Shown here in pieces: positions 1-8,880 of a DNA stretch of 64,000 nucleotides; positions within the stretch are counted from its first letter, which is position 1; each line of letters starts with the position of its first letter. Under the pieces are notes generated by a model. The model made no database searches. It saw only the letters and a list, made by a program, of their open reading frames with translations, and was not told where the DNA came from. The stretch comes from Lachnospiraceae bacterium AC2012 (GTDB lineage Bacteria; Bacillota; Clostridia; Lachnospirales; Lachnospiraceae). A program made the translations under genes and the position numbers. The stretch is from NCBI GenBank assembly GCA_000702525.1, contig JNIN01000001.1, positions 1,240,001 to 1,304,000 of the forward strand, given 5' to 3'.

Positions 1-881
1 CCAATGGTTGTCACAACCGCAAGACCCGCGAGTGCGAGATACACCTTGTGCAGTAACTTCAGGAAACGGTCATACTCGCCATTCTGATATACCGATGCAA
101 ACACCGGAAGGAATGGATTGAATACCACATTTGCAAGGACTGAAATCACCAGTGTTGGGGAGGCAATTGTCGAATACGCACCCAGCGATTCTGTCCCCTC
201 CATCTGCTGCAGGACATTCTTTGGAATCAGTCCCTCTAAACTGAAAAGGAAACTGAAGACTACAATCGGAACACACTGCAGTAGAAGCGTACGAATCTTC
301 TTGTTATAGATCACCGGCTTGATTGCTTCTAATGAGGATGTCTTACGCCAGTCAAAGGCAAAAGCAATCAATAAATTCACTACCGCGATGATAAACAATG
401 TCACCATCAGATTCTGAAGCACCATAAGACCCGCTGTAAAGATCACAACCGTTGCTGTACCACGAAGGATATAGGACTTTCCAATCAAATCATAGCGATC
501 CAATTTCTGATCCTCACCATTTAACACATCCACCAGTGCCTCCGCTACTCGAATCAACATAAATGCATCGATACAGAGAATCTGATATAAATTGTTGCCC
601 CAAATCGATGCAATCGCGCAAGTAATAAAAGCGACGATACAAGTCAGGATTCTACTACCTACATATTCATGCTGGCTGTATTCCTTCTTCACATCCGACA
701 CCTGGTAGCTTCTCATCCCGAAAAGAGAAATCGCAGAGAAGCTACTACTTGTCGTCATCGCCAGTGACAGAAATCCTGCAGAACCGAGATCTGCCACATG
801 ATATACAATTACCGTAATCAACCATTGGCAGGCAGAATAGAAAATGCTGCCAAAGGTGTTCCAAAAAATATTCTTCTTCAT
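1..881 (-). CDS. Wzx-like polysaccharide flippase, partial (C-terminus outside window)
   Basis: Translating the minus strand from ATG at 881 gives an open frame of about 293 codons that runs off the left edge. It is a polytopic membrane protein with repeated hydrophobic helices. The N-terminus reads MKKNIFWNTFGSIFYSACQW, and a later segment contains LVISVLANVVFNPFLPVFAS, as in Wzx/MATE-like lipid-linked oligosaccharide flippases (MVF superfamily). Such proteins move undecaprenyl-linked repeat units across the membrane. It lies 10 bp after a large membrane protein and is probably the distal gene of the same operon. A complete Wzx-like gene also occurs near 22 kb, so the region may hold two glycan systems. 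The family call is from the hydrophobic pattern and context; the substrate is unknown. Confidence 0.8.
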   Translation of the reverse strand, partial: MKKNIFWNTFGSIFYSACQWLITVIVYHVADLGSAGFLSLAMTTSSSFSAISLFGMRSYQVSDVKKEYSQHEYVGSRILTCIVAFITCAIASIWGNNLYQILCIDAFMLIRVAEALVDVLNGEDQKLDRYDLIGKSYILRGTATVVIFTAGLMVLQNLMVTLFIIAVVNLLIAFAFDWRKTSSLEAIKPVIYNKKIRTLLLQCVPIVVFSFLFSLEGLIPKNVLQQMEGTESLGAYSTIASPTLVISVLANVVFNPFLPVFASVYQNGEYDRFLKLLHKVYLALAGLAVVTTI

Positions 882-891
882 CTAATCCTTC

Positions 892-2985
892 TTAAATCAA
901 CTTCGTAAGCATTGCCTGGCAAATACCAAGAACCAGAACTACGAATTCCGTTCCAAATACCATATAGCCCAAGTAGTTTCGATTAAATTTCACATCTACG
1001 CGACCGGAACCCATCACCGCTACCAGCGGATACATCATAGGGGTCAGGTAACGCGCCTGCACACCGTTGATGTAGTTCGCTCCAACCGCTGTATAAGCCA
1101 TATAAAATGCTGTCGCAATAAGCGCAGCCTCGCCCACCATGAATACAATAGCAAAACTTCTTGTTAACCAGTTTCCTACTGCAATATCACATGACTTCTT
1201 ATCTAAAACAGCTACCACAATCACCATAATAATAACAAGGTTTGCCCCTGCCAGATAATATCCGATATTTCCATAATTTGTAATTGCCTGCTCGATATAT
1301 CCAAGTGAGAAGATATCCTTCATGAAATCCAGCAAAGTCTTCGCATAGGCAGGAATATTTCCAAGGATATAATGTAACTGCTCTACCGGATTGACACCAG
1401 AACCACCACGGATATCACCCGTTGTATTTACTTCTGATAAGGTACGAATCAGAAGTAATCCCGCAAGTGCCACAAATGGAAGCATCGCTGTCAGATAATA
1501 CTTCACACGATTTACCATCTTCTTCTTTGGAAGAAGGAATGGAAGAATCAACATCGGAAGATAAATCTGCTTTGGAATACATGCAATCATGATGGCAAAG
1601 CACATAATCAATTCATCCTTCAAAGTAATCTTCTCATCCAATGTCTGATAAGCCGAAATAAAGTAGGCAATTCCAACAAAGGAGAATCCCAGCACCCAAT
1701 AGTCATAGTTATAGCAGCAAGCCATAAATACATTCGTTGGGAATAAAGCGATAGACGCTAAGATAAATTTACCACTCTTTAATTTATTAATTGCAATCGC
1801 ACAGAGGATAGAATAAACCAGTAAGTTCATCAATTCTCCGAGCATAAAAATCTTGTAGAACGATAATCCAAGCAATCTACCCAGTGCAATACCAACGCCC
1901 GCTGGTACATGTGCAATAGAAATAGAATCGTAACAGTGATCTATGATATCTGTATAACTATCATTTAACTGCGCAATGGTACCCTGGTTTCCAGCATAAT
2001 CACCCTTTACCAAAGACGCGCCTCTTGCAGTCGTAATATAAAGATCTGTCAATGTCTGCTCTTTTGCTCCCAGCTGTGAAGCTGTCAGGGCAAGACTATA
2101 ATGAGAATCGATATCCCATCCAGCATGTGCAAAAGGACACACTAAAATAATCGTAATTCCAACAATCCAGATAAATCCAAGAAATGCTTTCGCTGTATGC
2201 GCTTCAAACTGCTTACGCATATGGAACAACCAAGCGCAAGTTCCAAGCACGCCCCAGAAGAAGAAAAATCTAGGTCTTCTAAATCCAGTCGCCACACCAA
2301 AATGAATCAAAATCGTCTTAAACAGGAATTCCAAAATAATAGCAAGAATTGCCAATGCAACTGCAATGATAAATCCCTTCAGAATCTTCTTACGACTTTC
2401 ATAGATTGCATGCAAAGCTGTATCGATATATTTCTTCTTACAATCCAAGAAGAATAGACCAATCGTAACCAAAATCGACATCACGATACAAGCAATAAAT
2501 CTATGTATCTGTAATGTAGAATTTGCATATGTGAAGGTTGGCTCATTACTATGTATTTCAATGCAATCAATGGATGGATCAATACGATAAGGAATACCAA
2601 TTGCATATACATCCTCCACCGAATCCAATGTAATCACACCATATCCAGAATGGCTATATGTAATAGCGCCATATAATCCAGCAATCTGTGAGTAATCATC
2701 AGATGTATAGGTATAGATGTCATAATACGTTCCATATGCCGAATCATCCTTAAACTTAATCACAAGATAAGGTGTCAAATTATCCACCTCACTCAGATTC
2801 ACAGCCAGTACAGCTGATTCTGGATCATTCTGCGAAATAATATCCTCACCTGAAATCGTTGTAATAATATCATCTGTATGCACATATTCCTTATACTTTT
2901 TTGGAGTATAACAAAGTGCTACAGAGCAAATAATCATAAATATGAAAAGAATAGTAAGTACTATGATTCTCTTCTTATCTCTCAT
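892..2985 (-). CDS. DUF2142-like polytopic membrane protein
   Basis: This is a protein of about 697 residues with an N-terminal membrane helix, an extracytoplasmic segment of about 140 residues, and then a long run of transmembrane helices. A conserved-looking FAHAGWDIDSHYSLALTAS stretch follows an early helix, as in DUF2142 and GT-C-like membrane proteins, where an acidic residue in the first long outside loop is typical. I place the start at the ATG at 2985, which has AAGGAG nine bases upstream. An in-frame ATG at 3003 directly abuts its purine-rich stretch and is less likely. It sits between a GT2 gene and a flippase, which suggests a role in surface glycan assembly, either glycosyl transfer or polymerisation. 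The exact reaction is unknown. Confidence 0.75.
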   Translation of the reverse strand: MRDKKRIIVLTILFIFMIICSVALCYTPKKYKEYVHTDDIITTISGEDIISQNDPESAVLAVNLSEVDNLTPYLVIKFKDDSAYGTYYDIYTYTSDDYSQIAGLYGAITYSHSGYGVITLDSVEDVYAIGIPYRIDPSIDCIEIHSNEPTFTYANSTLQIHRFIACIVMSILVTIGLFFLDCKKKYIDTALHAIYESRKKILKGFIIAVALAILAIILEFLFKTILIHFGVATGFRRPRFFFFWGVLGTCAWLFHMRKQFEAHTAKAFLGFIWIVGITIILVCPFAHAGWDIDSHYSLALTASQLGAKEQTLTDLYITTARGASLVKGDYAGNQGTIAQLNDSYTDIIDHCYDSISIAHVPAGVGIALGRLLGLSFYKIFMLGELMNLLVYSILCAIAINKLKSGKFILASIALFPTNVFMACCYNYDYWVLGFSFVGIAYFISAYQTLDEKITLKDELIMCFAIMIACIPKQIYLPMLILPFLLPKKKMVNRVKYYLTAMLPFVALAGLLLIRTLSEVNTTGDIRGGSGVNPVEQLHYILGNIPAYAKTLLDFMKDIFSLGYIEQAITNYGNIGYYLAGANLVIIMVIVVAVLDKKSCDIAVGNWLTRSFAIVFMVGEAALIATAFYMAYTAVGANYINGVQARYLTPMMYPLVAVMGSGRVDVKFNRNYLGYMVFGTEFVVLVLGICQAMLTKLI

Positions 2986-3013
2986 TAGCTTTCTCTCCTT
3001 CATCTCCCTTATT

Positions 3014-3886
3014 TTACGCTTCTTTTGGTACCGTCAATTTCAAATAAATATTACCAGCAAAACTTAATAATCTTCGAATCATAACACTGAGTTCAATCTG
3101 CCAAGACTTCAATCCTAAAACCTTAGAAACCTTGGTAATCAGACGACGATGCTCCCCGATATAAATCGCGCCTTTATCTCCACCGAGAACCTGACCGGTA
3201 TTCGAATCATTTCTAAGGCGGAAGAAATTCAATGGTTCATGAATGATATAAACCGAACCAGCACAGTATACTCGCATATAGAAATCATAATCGATAATAT
3301 AGATAAATCCCGGATCAAATCCGCCAACCTCTTCATAGACCGATCTACGGAAAAGATTCGCTACCGGCGCACCGAGCTTATCGCGTGTAAAGACACAAGA
3401 GCGAACCGCTTCCCTACCATCTACGACACCGCTCTTACGATATCTCTTGTACTGGCCCTTCTTATTGCCATATAAATCAATGAACTGTGTGTCAGAAGAA
3501 ACACAGACCACTTCCGGATGCTCTTCTAAAATCTTCACCTCACGCTCTGTAAGCGCTGCATCCATCAGGTCATCTGCGCAGATTAATTTCAGATATTCTC
3601 CCTGGCAGAGTTCTAAAGCACGATTCCAGTTTCCAGCCATACCGAGATTCTTCTCATTCTTGTAGGGATGAATCGACTTTGTGCTGTCTGGATTCTTCGC
3701 TTCATAATCTTCCTTATATTTGTTTATTACATTCCAAGTATCATCCTTGGATCCGTCATCTACAACTACCAGCTCGATATTGTCATACGTCTGGTTCATA
3801 ACGGTATCTAATGTCTCAACGATATAGTCTGCATTATTATATGCAGGAATACAGATAGAAACCTGTGGGTTTCGTAATTCACTCAT
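3014..3886 (-). CDS. GT2 family glycosyltransferase
   Basis: A 290-residue cytoplasmic GT-A enzyme. The N-terminus carries the family hallmark SICIPAYNNADYIVETLDTV, then VVVDDGSKDD (nucleotide-sugar binding) near residue 40 and the metal-binding CADD around residue 105. The C-terminal third has the usual FRLRNDSNTG region. It should transfer a sugar from a nucleotide donor to a lipid-linked glycan. Its ribosome binding site, AGGAG ten bases before the ATG, lies inside the left copy of a 32-bp direct repeat (3893-3924). The gene thus follows directly after a module that may have inserted at its 5' end. Donor and acceptor cannot be told. Confidence 0.9.
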   Translation of the reverse strand: MSELRNPQVSICIPAYNNADYIVETLDTVMNQTYDNIELVVVDDGSKDDTWNVINKYKEDYEAKNPDSTKSIHPYKNEKNLGMAGNWNRALELCQGEYLKLICADDLMDAALTEREVKILEEHPEVVCVSSDTQFIDLYGNKKGQYKRYRKSGVVDGREAVRSCVFTRDKLGAPVANLFRRSVYEEVGGFDPGFIYIIDYDFYMRVYCAGSVYIIHEPLNFFRLRNDSNTGQVLGGDKGAIYIGEHRRLITKVSKVLGLKSWQIELSVMIRRLLSFAGNIYLKLTVPKEA

Positions 3887-3892
3887 AATAGT

Positions 3893-3924
3893 TTATCTCC
3901 TAAAAAATGCTCCTCATTCGCATG
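3893..3924. repeat. 32-bp direct repeat, left copy, flanking the gtr-like module
   Basis: This stretch matches 6941-6972 at 30 of 32 positions in the same orientation; the core is AAAAAATGCTCCTCATTCG. On the minus strand it contains the AGGAG ribosome binding site of the GT2 gene starting at 3886. The pair brackets exactly the three-gene module. Confidence 0.9.
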
Positions 3925-3925
3925 T

Positions 3926-4888
3926 CTAATCATGATCTTCTGTACGTTCACTGATAATATATCTAGGTCTATGCTTGGTTTCCATATAGATTTTTCCAAT
4001 ATATTCACCCAAAACGCCTAAACTAATCAATTGTACTCCACCCAAAAAACAGATAATACATGTCATAGATGCCCATCCTGCAACTGTTGAACCTGTAATC
4101 TGACTAACAACTGACCAAATCGCACCAATAAAACTAAGCACAGAAACAACCATTCCACAAGACATAATCATATGAAGCGGTTTCACGCTCAAACTAGTAA
4201 TTCCATCAAACGCCAAACCCAGCATCTTTGACAATGGATAATGACTCTCTCCTGCAATTCTTTCATGACGATCATAATATACGCAAGAACTCTTAAATCC
4301 CACGAGTGGAACCATTCCTCTCAAAAAGAGATTCACTTCTTCAAATTTTGCGAACTCTTGGAGTACTCTAGATGATATTAATCTATAGTCTGCATGGTTA
4401 TACACTACTTCTGCACCTAATTTATTTAAAAGTTTATAAAAGCTTTCCGCTGTAAACTTTTTAAAAAATGTATCCGTGTCTCTCTTTTTTCGTACACCAT
4501 ACACAACTTCAGAACCTGATAAATATTCCTCTACCATTGCAGTCATCGCATGTATATCATCCTGACCATCACAATCGATAGATATTGTAATATCGCACTT
4601 GTCTTTAGCTTCCATCAATCCAGCCAATACTGCATTCTGATGTCCTCTATTTCGGCTCTGCGCAATACCGATAAAATGTTCGTCCTTCATGGAAAGATCC
4701 TTAATAATTTCCCAAGTACGATCTTTACTTCCATCATTGACAAACATAATCCTACTATCTGCAGAGATTTTCTCTTCTGAAATCAAGCTTGTCAGCTCTT
4801 CCAAAAACATTCCACTTGTCATCGGAAGAACCTTCTCCTCGTTGTAGCAAGGAATTACTATATACAATCTAGGCATTTTCTGTTTCAT
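3926..4888 (-). CDS. GtrB-like polyprenyl-phosphate glycosyltransferase
   Basis: A 320-residue GT2 enzyme of the DPM1/GtrB type. It has YIVIPCYNEEKV at the N-terminus, FVNDGSKDR near residue 50, NRGHQNAVLAGL, and the metal-binding DCDGQDD near residue 107. Two hydrophobic helices occupy the C-terminus, about residues 230-290. Family members load a sugar from a nucleotide donor onto undecaprenyl phosphate at the inner face of the membrane. The gene overlaps the 3' end of the upstream GT-C-like gene by 20 bp. The first ATG (4888) has GGAAGAG about five bases upstream and is favoured. With the GtrA-like and GT-C-like neighbours it makes a complete three-part side-sugar addition module. Sugar identity is unknown. 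Confidence 0.9.
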   Translation of the reverse strand: MKQKMPRLYIVIPCYNEEKVLPMTSGMFLEELTSLISEEKISADSRIMFVNDGSKDRTWEIIKDLSMKDEHFIGIAQSRNRGHQNAVLAGLMEAKDKCDITISIDCDGQDDIHAMTAMVEEYLSGSEVVYGVRKKRDTDTFFKKFTAESFYKLLNKLGAEVVYNHADYRLISSRVLQEFAKFEEVNLFLRGMVPLVGFKSSCVYYDRHERIAGESHYPLSKMLGLAFDGITSLSVKPLHMIMSCGMVVSVLSFIGAIWSVVSQITGSTVAGWASMTCIICFLGGVQLISLGVLGEYIGKIYMETKHRPRYIISERTEDHD

Positions 4889-6440
4889 TTTTTCTCTTCC
4901 ATCCTTTCAAATGGATTATCTGTAACACTTTATTAAATCCAACAACTGCAGTCATCACGTATACCGGTGCATATAAATACAAATATCTCGCTCTGCACTC
5001 AAAAATCATTTCAAATAAAGATAATCCGAGTATTGCTAAGAAGATTACTACCATCTCTGTCCCATACTTTTCATTTTTCAAGAAAGCTGCCGGAATCAAT
5101 AATATTAGTATTGCTAACCAAATACATTGCATTACAGAAGACCACGCTTTATTATAAGTTCCGCCTTCCGTTTCAATGTTATAAATCAATTTCAGTGTAG
5201 TATCTACAGCCGATACATCCTCGTGTGGATATAATAAAAATCCACCTTCCTTCCACCAGGCAAATGTTCCATCGTTATAATTTGTTAATGTTTTTCTGAC
5301 CGCTTGCATATACACACCTGAAACGCCCATTTCTGAAATACGTTCTTTAAAAACTTTCCAATCAGCCGCATCTCGCTCTGCTTTCGTATCAAATGTACTA
5401 GAAAACATAACATCTTCTCCAGCCCATACACCCATACGATCTGTATTTGCACCCATCATTGCAAAATGAGCTAAACCATAGGCTCCTTCTTCATTTATAG
5501 GAATGTCCAAACTATTTACTGTAACATTTACAATAAAAACACTTAAAAGAAGACCTACTAATCCACCAACGATAGCTCCCCATGTTTTCTTGAAACTAAA
5601 CTCTTTTGCAATAAGCTTCAAAAACTGACCTATCATAATTGCAATTAATACAATCGCAACTTGTGGCTTAATACTGTATCCCGCATAAACAAGCCCAAAA
5701 ATCATCATCCATTTGATTGCCAATAATACATTCTTATCGGTCTTTAAGAGATAAATGTAGATTACTAAAATTGGAAAAATCAATGTCATCTGATCTGAAT
5801 ATGGAACGCAGTTCCATGGAGATAATCCCACAAAAACAGCATAGATAAATGTACCTGTAAGTGCCAATGCATCATTTCCTGTCACTTTTCTAATTGACAA
5901 TGACATAAATAAACCGGCTAAAGTGTTTAATAAACACTGGAAACATAAAATCACAAAATAATTATTATCCGTAAACCATAAGTGATTTGTTATTTTTACA
6001 AGAACTGTATAGATAAATGTTAAAAACAAATTATTCGGATATGTTGAAAAATAACCGAATATAGGCATCATATCCGGATTTGACATATCACCATTATTCG
6101 CCACATATTGCGCTGTAGCAATAAGGTAATAGGTGTCCCATCCGGAAATGAAAAAGTAATGATACACAATGTATATCTGCAAAGCAAGAAGAAGCGCTGA
6201 TACCAAACCTAAAATGATGTAGTACGTATATTTGTAACTGATTCTACTCATAATCACTTTCATCAACAAATATATAACTATAATCATCAATAAACCGAAT
6301 ATCAGTTTTAATACACTAGACTCTGCTACCGCTTTACACATGTACTCTATATGCTGAAAAAATAAGCAAAGTACCAGAACCCACAAGAAGAATCCCGCAA
6401 ATATAAATCTTATACAACCTTTTAAATTCTTAGCTATCAA
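4869..6440 (-). CDS. GT-C-type membrane glycosyltransferase (GT39/ArnT-like)
   Basis: A 523-residue polytopic membrane protein with about ten or more hydrophobic helices. The first long outside loop carries GWDTYYLIATAQYVANNGD, an acidic-residue loop like that of GT39/GT83 enzymes that use polyprenyl-phosphate sugars. It sits between GtrA-like and GtrB-like genes and overlaps both (by 11 and 20 bp), so translation is probably coupled. In gtr clusters this position holds the dedicated transferase that moves the flipped sugar onto the polymer outside the membrane. That role is inferred from topology and context, since these enzymes diverge strongly. Confidence 0.75.
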   Translation of the reverse strand: MIAKNLKGCIRFIFAGFFLWVLVLCLFFQHIEYMCKAVAESSVLKLIFGLLMIIVIYLLMKVIMSRISYKYTYYIILGLVSALLLALQIYIVYHYFFISGWDTYYLIATAQYVANNGDMSNPDMMPIFGYFSTYPNNLFLTFIYTVLVKITNHLWFTDNNYFVILCFQCLLNTLAGLFMSLSIRKVTGNDALALTGTFIYAVFVGLSPWNCVPYSDQMTLIFPILVIYIYLLKTDKNVLLAIKWMMIFGLVYAGYSIKPQVAIVLIAIMIGQFLKLIAKEFSFKKTWGAIVGGLVGLLLSVFIVNVTVNSLDIPINEEGAYGLAHFAMMGANTDRMGVWAGEDVMFSSTFDTKAERDAADWKVFKERISEMGVSGVYMQAVRKTLTNYNDGTFAWWKEGGFLLYPHEDVSAVDTTLKLIYNIETEGGTYNKAWSSVMQCIWLAILILLIPAAFLKNEKYGTEMVVIFLAILGLSLFEMIFECRARYLYLYAPVYVMTAVVGFNKVLQIIHLKGWKRKNETENA

Positions 6441-6927
6441 TTTCTTTTCCCTCGCTTTTAAATGCCCAAAACTTATTTAATATATAATTAACAGGTACGC
6501 TTACAAGTAAATTAATAATTGGAGCTATTAATTTCGATATATGAAATACCTCAATCCATAACAGCGATAATATGGTATTTAAGAATAACCCTGTAAATGC
6601 GTAAGAAACATAGGTCTTAAATAAAGCTTTCCACCATGTCCGATTATCATCTTCTTCTACAAAAACAAATCGATTATTCCAATAAAATGACCATAATACA
6701 CTCAAGACAAAAGCTACTACCTGTGCAATCAAATAATCTGTTCGCGCAAAGATGGTAAAACGACTTAATACAGACAAAGATACTAAATATATCAAATAAT
6801 TCACTACCGTATTACTTACGCCAACAATACCGAATTTGATAAACTGTGCTAAGTTCTCAACCTGCTTATCCGTTACATTTCGTTTTAAAACTTTGTTCAA
6901 AAGAACTACTATTATTCTTTCTATCAT
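6430..6927 (-). CDS. GtrA family membrane protein (putative polyprenyl-phosphate-sugar flippase)
   Basis: The product is about 165 residues when started at the ATG at 6927. It shows the GtrA pattern: a short cytoplasmic stretch, then FIKFGIVGVSNTVVNYLIYL as the first helix and three more helices with WSFYWNNRFVF between them. GtrA proteins are thought to flip polyprenyl-phosphate-linked sugars. The frame is open upstream to a TTG at 6984, but the first good start is the ATG at 6927. Its Shine-Dalgarno sequence is weak; the purine-rich GGGAG lies 17 bases away, inside the direct repeat at 6941-6972. The gene leads the module that continues with the GT-C and GtrB-like genes. Confidence 0.85.
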   Translation of the reverse strand: MIERIIVVLLNKVLKRNVTDKQVENLAQFIKFGIVGVSNTVVNYLIYLVSLSVLSRFTIFARTDYLIAQVVAFVLSVLWSFYWNNRFVFVEEDDNRTWWKALFKTYVSYAFTGLFLNTILSLLWIEVFHISKLIAPIINLLVSVPVNYILNKFWAFKSEGKEIDS

Positions 6928-6940
6928 TTCTACTCTTATG

Positions 6941-6972
6941 TTATCTCCCAAAAAATGCTCCTCATTCGTATG
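6941..6972. repeat. 32-bp direct repeat, right copy, flanking the gtr-like module
   Basis: Same orientation as 3893-3924, with two differences in 32 bases. It lies immediately upstream of the GtrA-like start codon, so recombination between the copies would remove the three-gene module cleanly and restore a single leader in front of the GT2 gene. Confidence 0.9.
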
Positions 6973-7037
6973 AACAAGGAGCAATTCATCTAAAAAATCA
7001 AATGTAATTTTACCATTATAGGGATAGGGGTGTCAAA

Positions 7038-7799
7038 TTAGGACAACACAAACACCAGATATTCACCCACCTGTGTCACATAACTGTAATTATACGCAGA
7101 TGCACTCATCATTAAGGAATCCTGATTTGAAACATCTAACTGCTTTTTCTCTTCAATTACAACATATGTTATACCCGCATTCGCAGCTATTCCAAAGGCA
7201 TCTGTTGTCTCATCATAATCTGTCGTATCTGCTAATGGTATATTCATATTCCACTGCAATTTCTTCATCTGTGACTGCAATTCTGATGGAAGCATCACCG
7301 AATTCTCGCCCACAATCTCACTAATCTCCGCTACTTCCGAAGAATACTGACCACTACTATGTGGTAACGCAAAATTCGTAAAATCTATCTGCAGCGGAAC
7401 ACTTGCTTCTACAAAGATAAGAAGTAAAAATACTGCACTTGCTTTATAAACAACCTTCTTTTTATCACCACTTGTTTCTGTATCTTTCTTTAAATACGTA
7501 ACTAATGTCACAAAGGACAACACTAAAACTATAATTACCGGAAACATCATATACGCTTCCGATGACAAATCCACGCCAAGAACAGCATTCACTATTGGGA
7601 TACATCCCGGTACAAAAAAGAAAATCACATAGCCAATCATGTAAGCTGCATAGGACTTTATACTTCGATCCTTACTTTTAAAACAAAGAAAGAAAAAAGC
7701 CAAGCCAAATAAAGCTAAGTAAATCGCACTATAAGTGCTACCGAAGCTCTGTAAAATGCTTCTGACATATATTACTATCTCATTAATCTTCGCTATCAT
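7038..7799 (-). CDS. Membrane protein, distal half of a split pair (first pair)
   Basis: The 253-residue product has four or so N-terminal helices and a soluble C-terminal domain containing EVAEISEIVGENSVMLPSEL and GITYVVIEE. The soluble part resembles residues 138-262 of the protein at 13936-15339 (SDVAEISQMIVDDAG, YQYFVCSNSD), so the two are paralogues. The start overlaps the 3' end of the upstream gene by 17 bp in another frame. In both pairs two adjacent reading frames together make a protein of about 600 residues, so they may be a conserved two-subunit arrangement or an ancestral single gene that split. I am unsure of the family; it recalls Lachnospiraceae DUF6077-type proteins. Function is unknown, with a glycan-locus context. 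Confidence 0.6.
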   Translation of the reverse strand: MIAKINEIVIYVRSILQSFGSTYSAIYLALFGLAFFFLCFKSKDRSIKSYAAYMIGYVIFFFVPGCIPIVNAVLGVDLSSEAYMMFPVIIVLVLSFVTLVTYLKKDTETSGDKKKVVYKASAVFLLLIFVEASVPLQIDFTNFALPHSSGQYSSEVAEISEIVGENSVMLPSELQSQMKKLQWNMNIPLADTTDYDETTDAFGIAANAGITYVVIEEKKQLDVSNQDSLMMSASAYNYSYVTQVGEYLVFVLS

Positions 7800-8829
7800 C
7801 TAATAATCCTATCTCTCTTCGAAGCAGTTTCTTCTGAATGATCACTACCATTATAGCAATCAGTATCTGAATGCCTACTAATATTGCGCCTTTTTCATGC
7901 ATTAACAACGCAACCGGCATCAGAAAAATCATCCTAACCAACCACTTCCATCCATTTCTTACCGTTGAAGCCATCGTTTCACTAATAAATGCAATTCCAA
8001 ACGCAAATCCCATCGGCAGGATACAACTGGTTAACGACGTAACACCACTGTATACATTTTGCGGGATCGCCGTATATAAGGATCCATCGATAAATAATAA
8101 TGCAACCAGCATTAGCGCAAATCCCAACTCCATATAATTTCTATACTTTTTCAATCCTGGTCCAAAATAAAGAACGATAAATTCTATTCTTCGATAGATT
8201 CCAAAAAAGAAAATCATCATAAAGAAATCTAATATATAATCCACCGTGCGATTAATACTTACATCCGTTATCCACGCATACATTGCATAAAACAACTCAA
8301 TTCGATTGGTATGATTCTGATAACTATCATAAAACCATTCTGTATATGGATGGAATAACGCCACCATATCATTCTTATACATCACGATGATATCAATCAT
8401 TGTCGTATCACGGCTATTTGGTAATACCAAAAATGTTGCCACCAATGTATATACAACAAAAAACGAGAACAACACCTTTGACTGTATGTCGTTTCTGATT
8501 AACGGTAATCTCTTGATCTCACTCTTACATAATCTGAGTACCATTAAAACTGTTGCTCCTAATATAACAACTGCAGAAAACACCATCCAAACTACGGATA
8601 CGCGGCTCATAAACCATGTATAATTATCGCTCTGCTTTATTGTCATCCAGGCTAATATAGAAAACACGATTAACTCAACCAGTATCCCCGTTGTATATCG
8701 CTGTAACAAGACATCCACTTTATTATCATAGAATGCATGTCTTGTGTCCCTGCTTACTGCATCCGCTATTATTCCAATCGCAATTGGAAGTAAGATCCAA
8801 AAAACAATTACTTTTAATAAACTAATCAT
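7783..8829 (-). CDS. Membrane protein, proximal half of a split pair (first pair)
   Basis: A 348-residue, strongly hydrophobic protein with about nine predicted helices. It includes a loop around residues 150-200 (MYKNDMVALFHPYTEWFYDS) that resembles the sugar-binding outside loop of GT-C-type proteins. Its size and topology match those of the protein at 15341-16378, and both are followed directly by a shorter, related membrane protein. The ATG at 8829 is preceded by a purine-rich GGAATAAGG almost abutting it, so initiation may be inefficient. No catalytic motif is recognised. A role in surface polymer synthesis is inferred only from the neighbourhood. Confidence 0.6.
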   Translation of the reverse strand: MISLLKVIVFWILLPIAIGIIADAVSRDTRHAFYDNKVDVLLQRYTTGILVELIVFSILAWMTIKQSDNYTWFMSRVSVVWMVFSAVVILGATVLMVLRLCKSEIKRLPLIRNDIQSKVLFSFFVVYTLVATFLVLPNSRDTTMIDIIVMYKNDMVALFHPYTEWFYDSYQNHTNRIELFYAMYAWITDVSINRTVDYILDFFMMIFFFGIYRRIEFIVLYFGPGLKKYRNYMELGFALMLVALLFIDGSLYTAIPQNVYSGVTSLTSCILPMGFAFGIAFISETMASTVRNGWKWLVRMIFLMPVALLMHEKGAILVGIQILIAIMVVIIQKKLLRREIGLLDDSED

Positions 8830-8880
8830 CCTTATTCCATTTCTTCATATTCAGATGCTGTTCCATTCTCAATAGCATCT

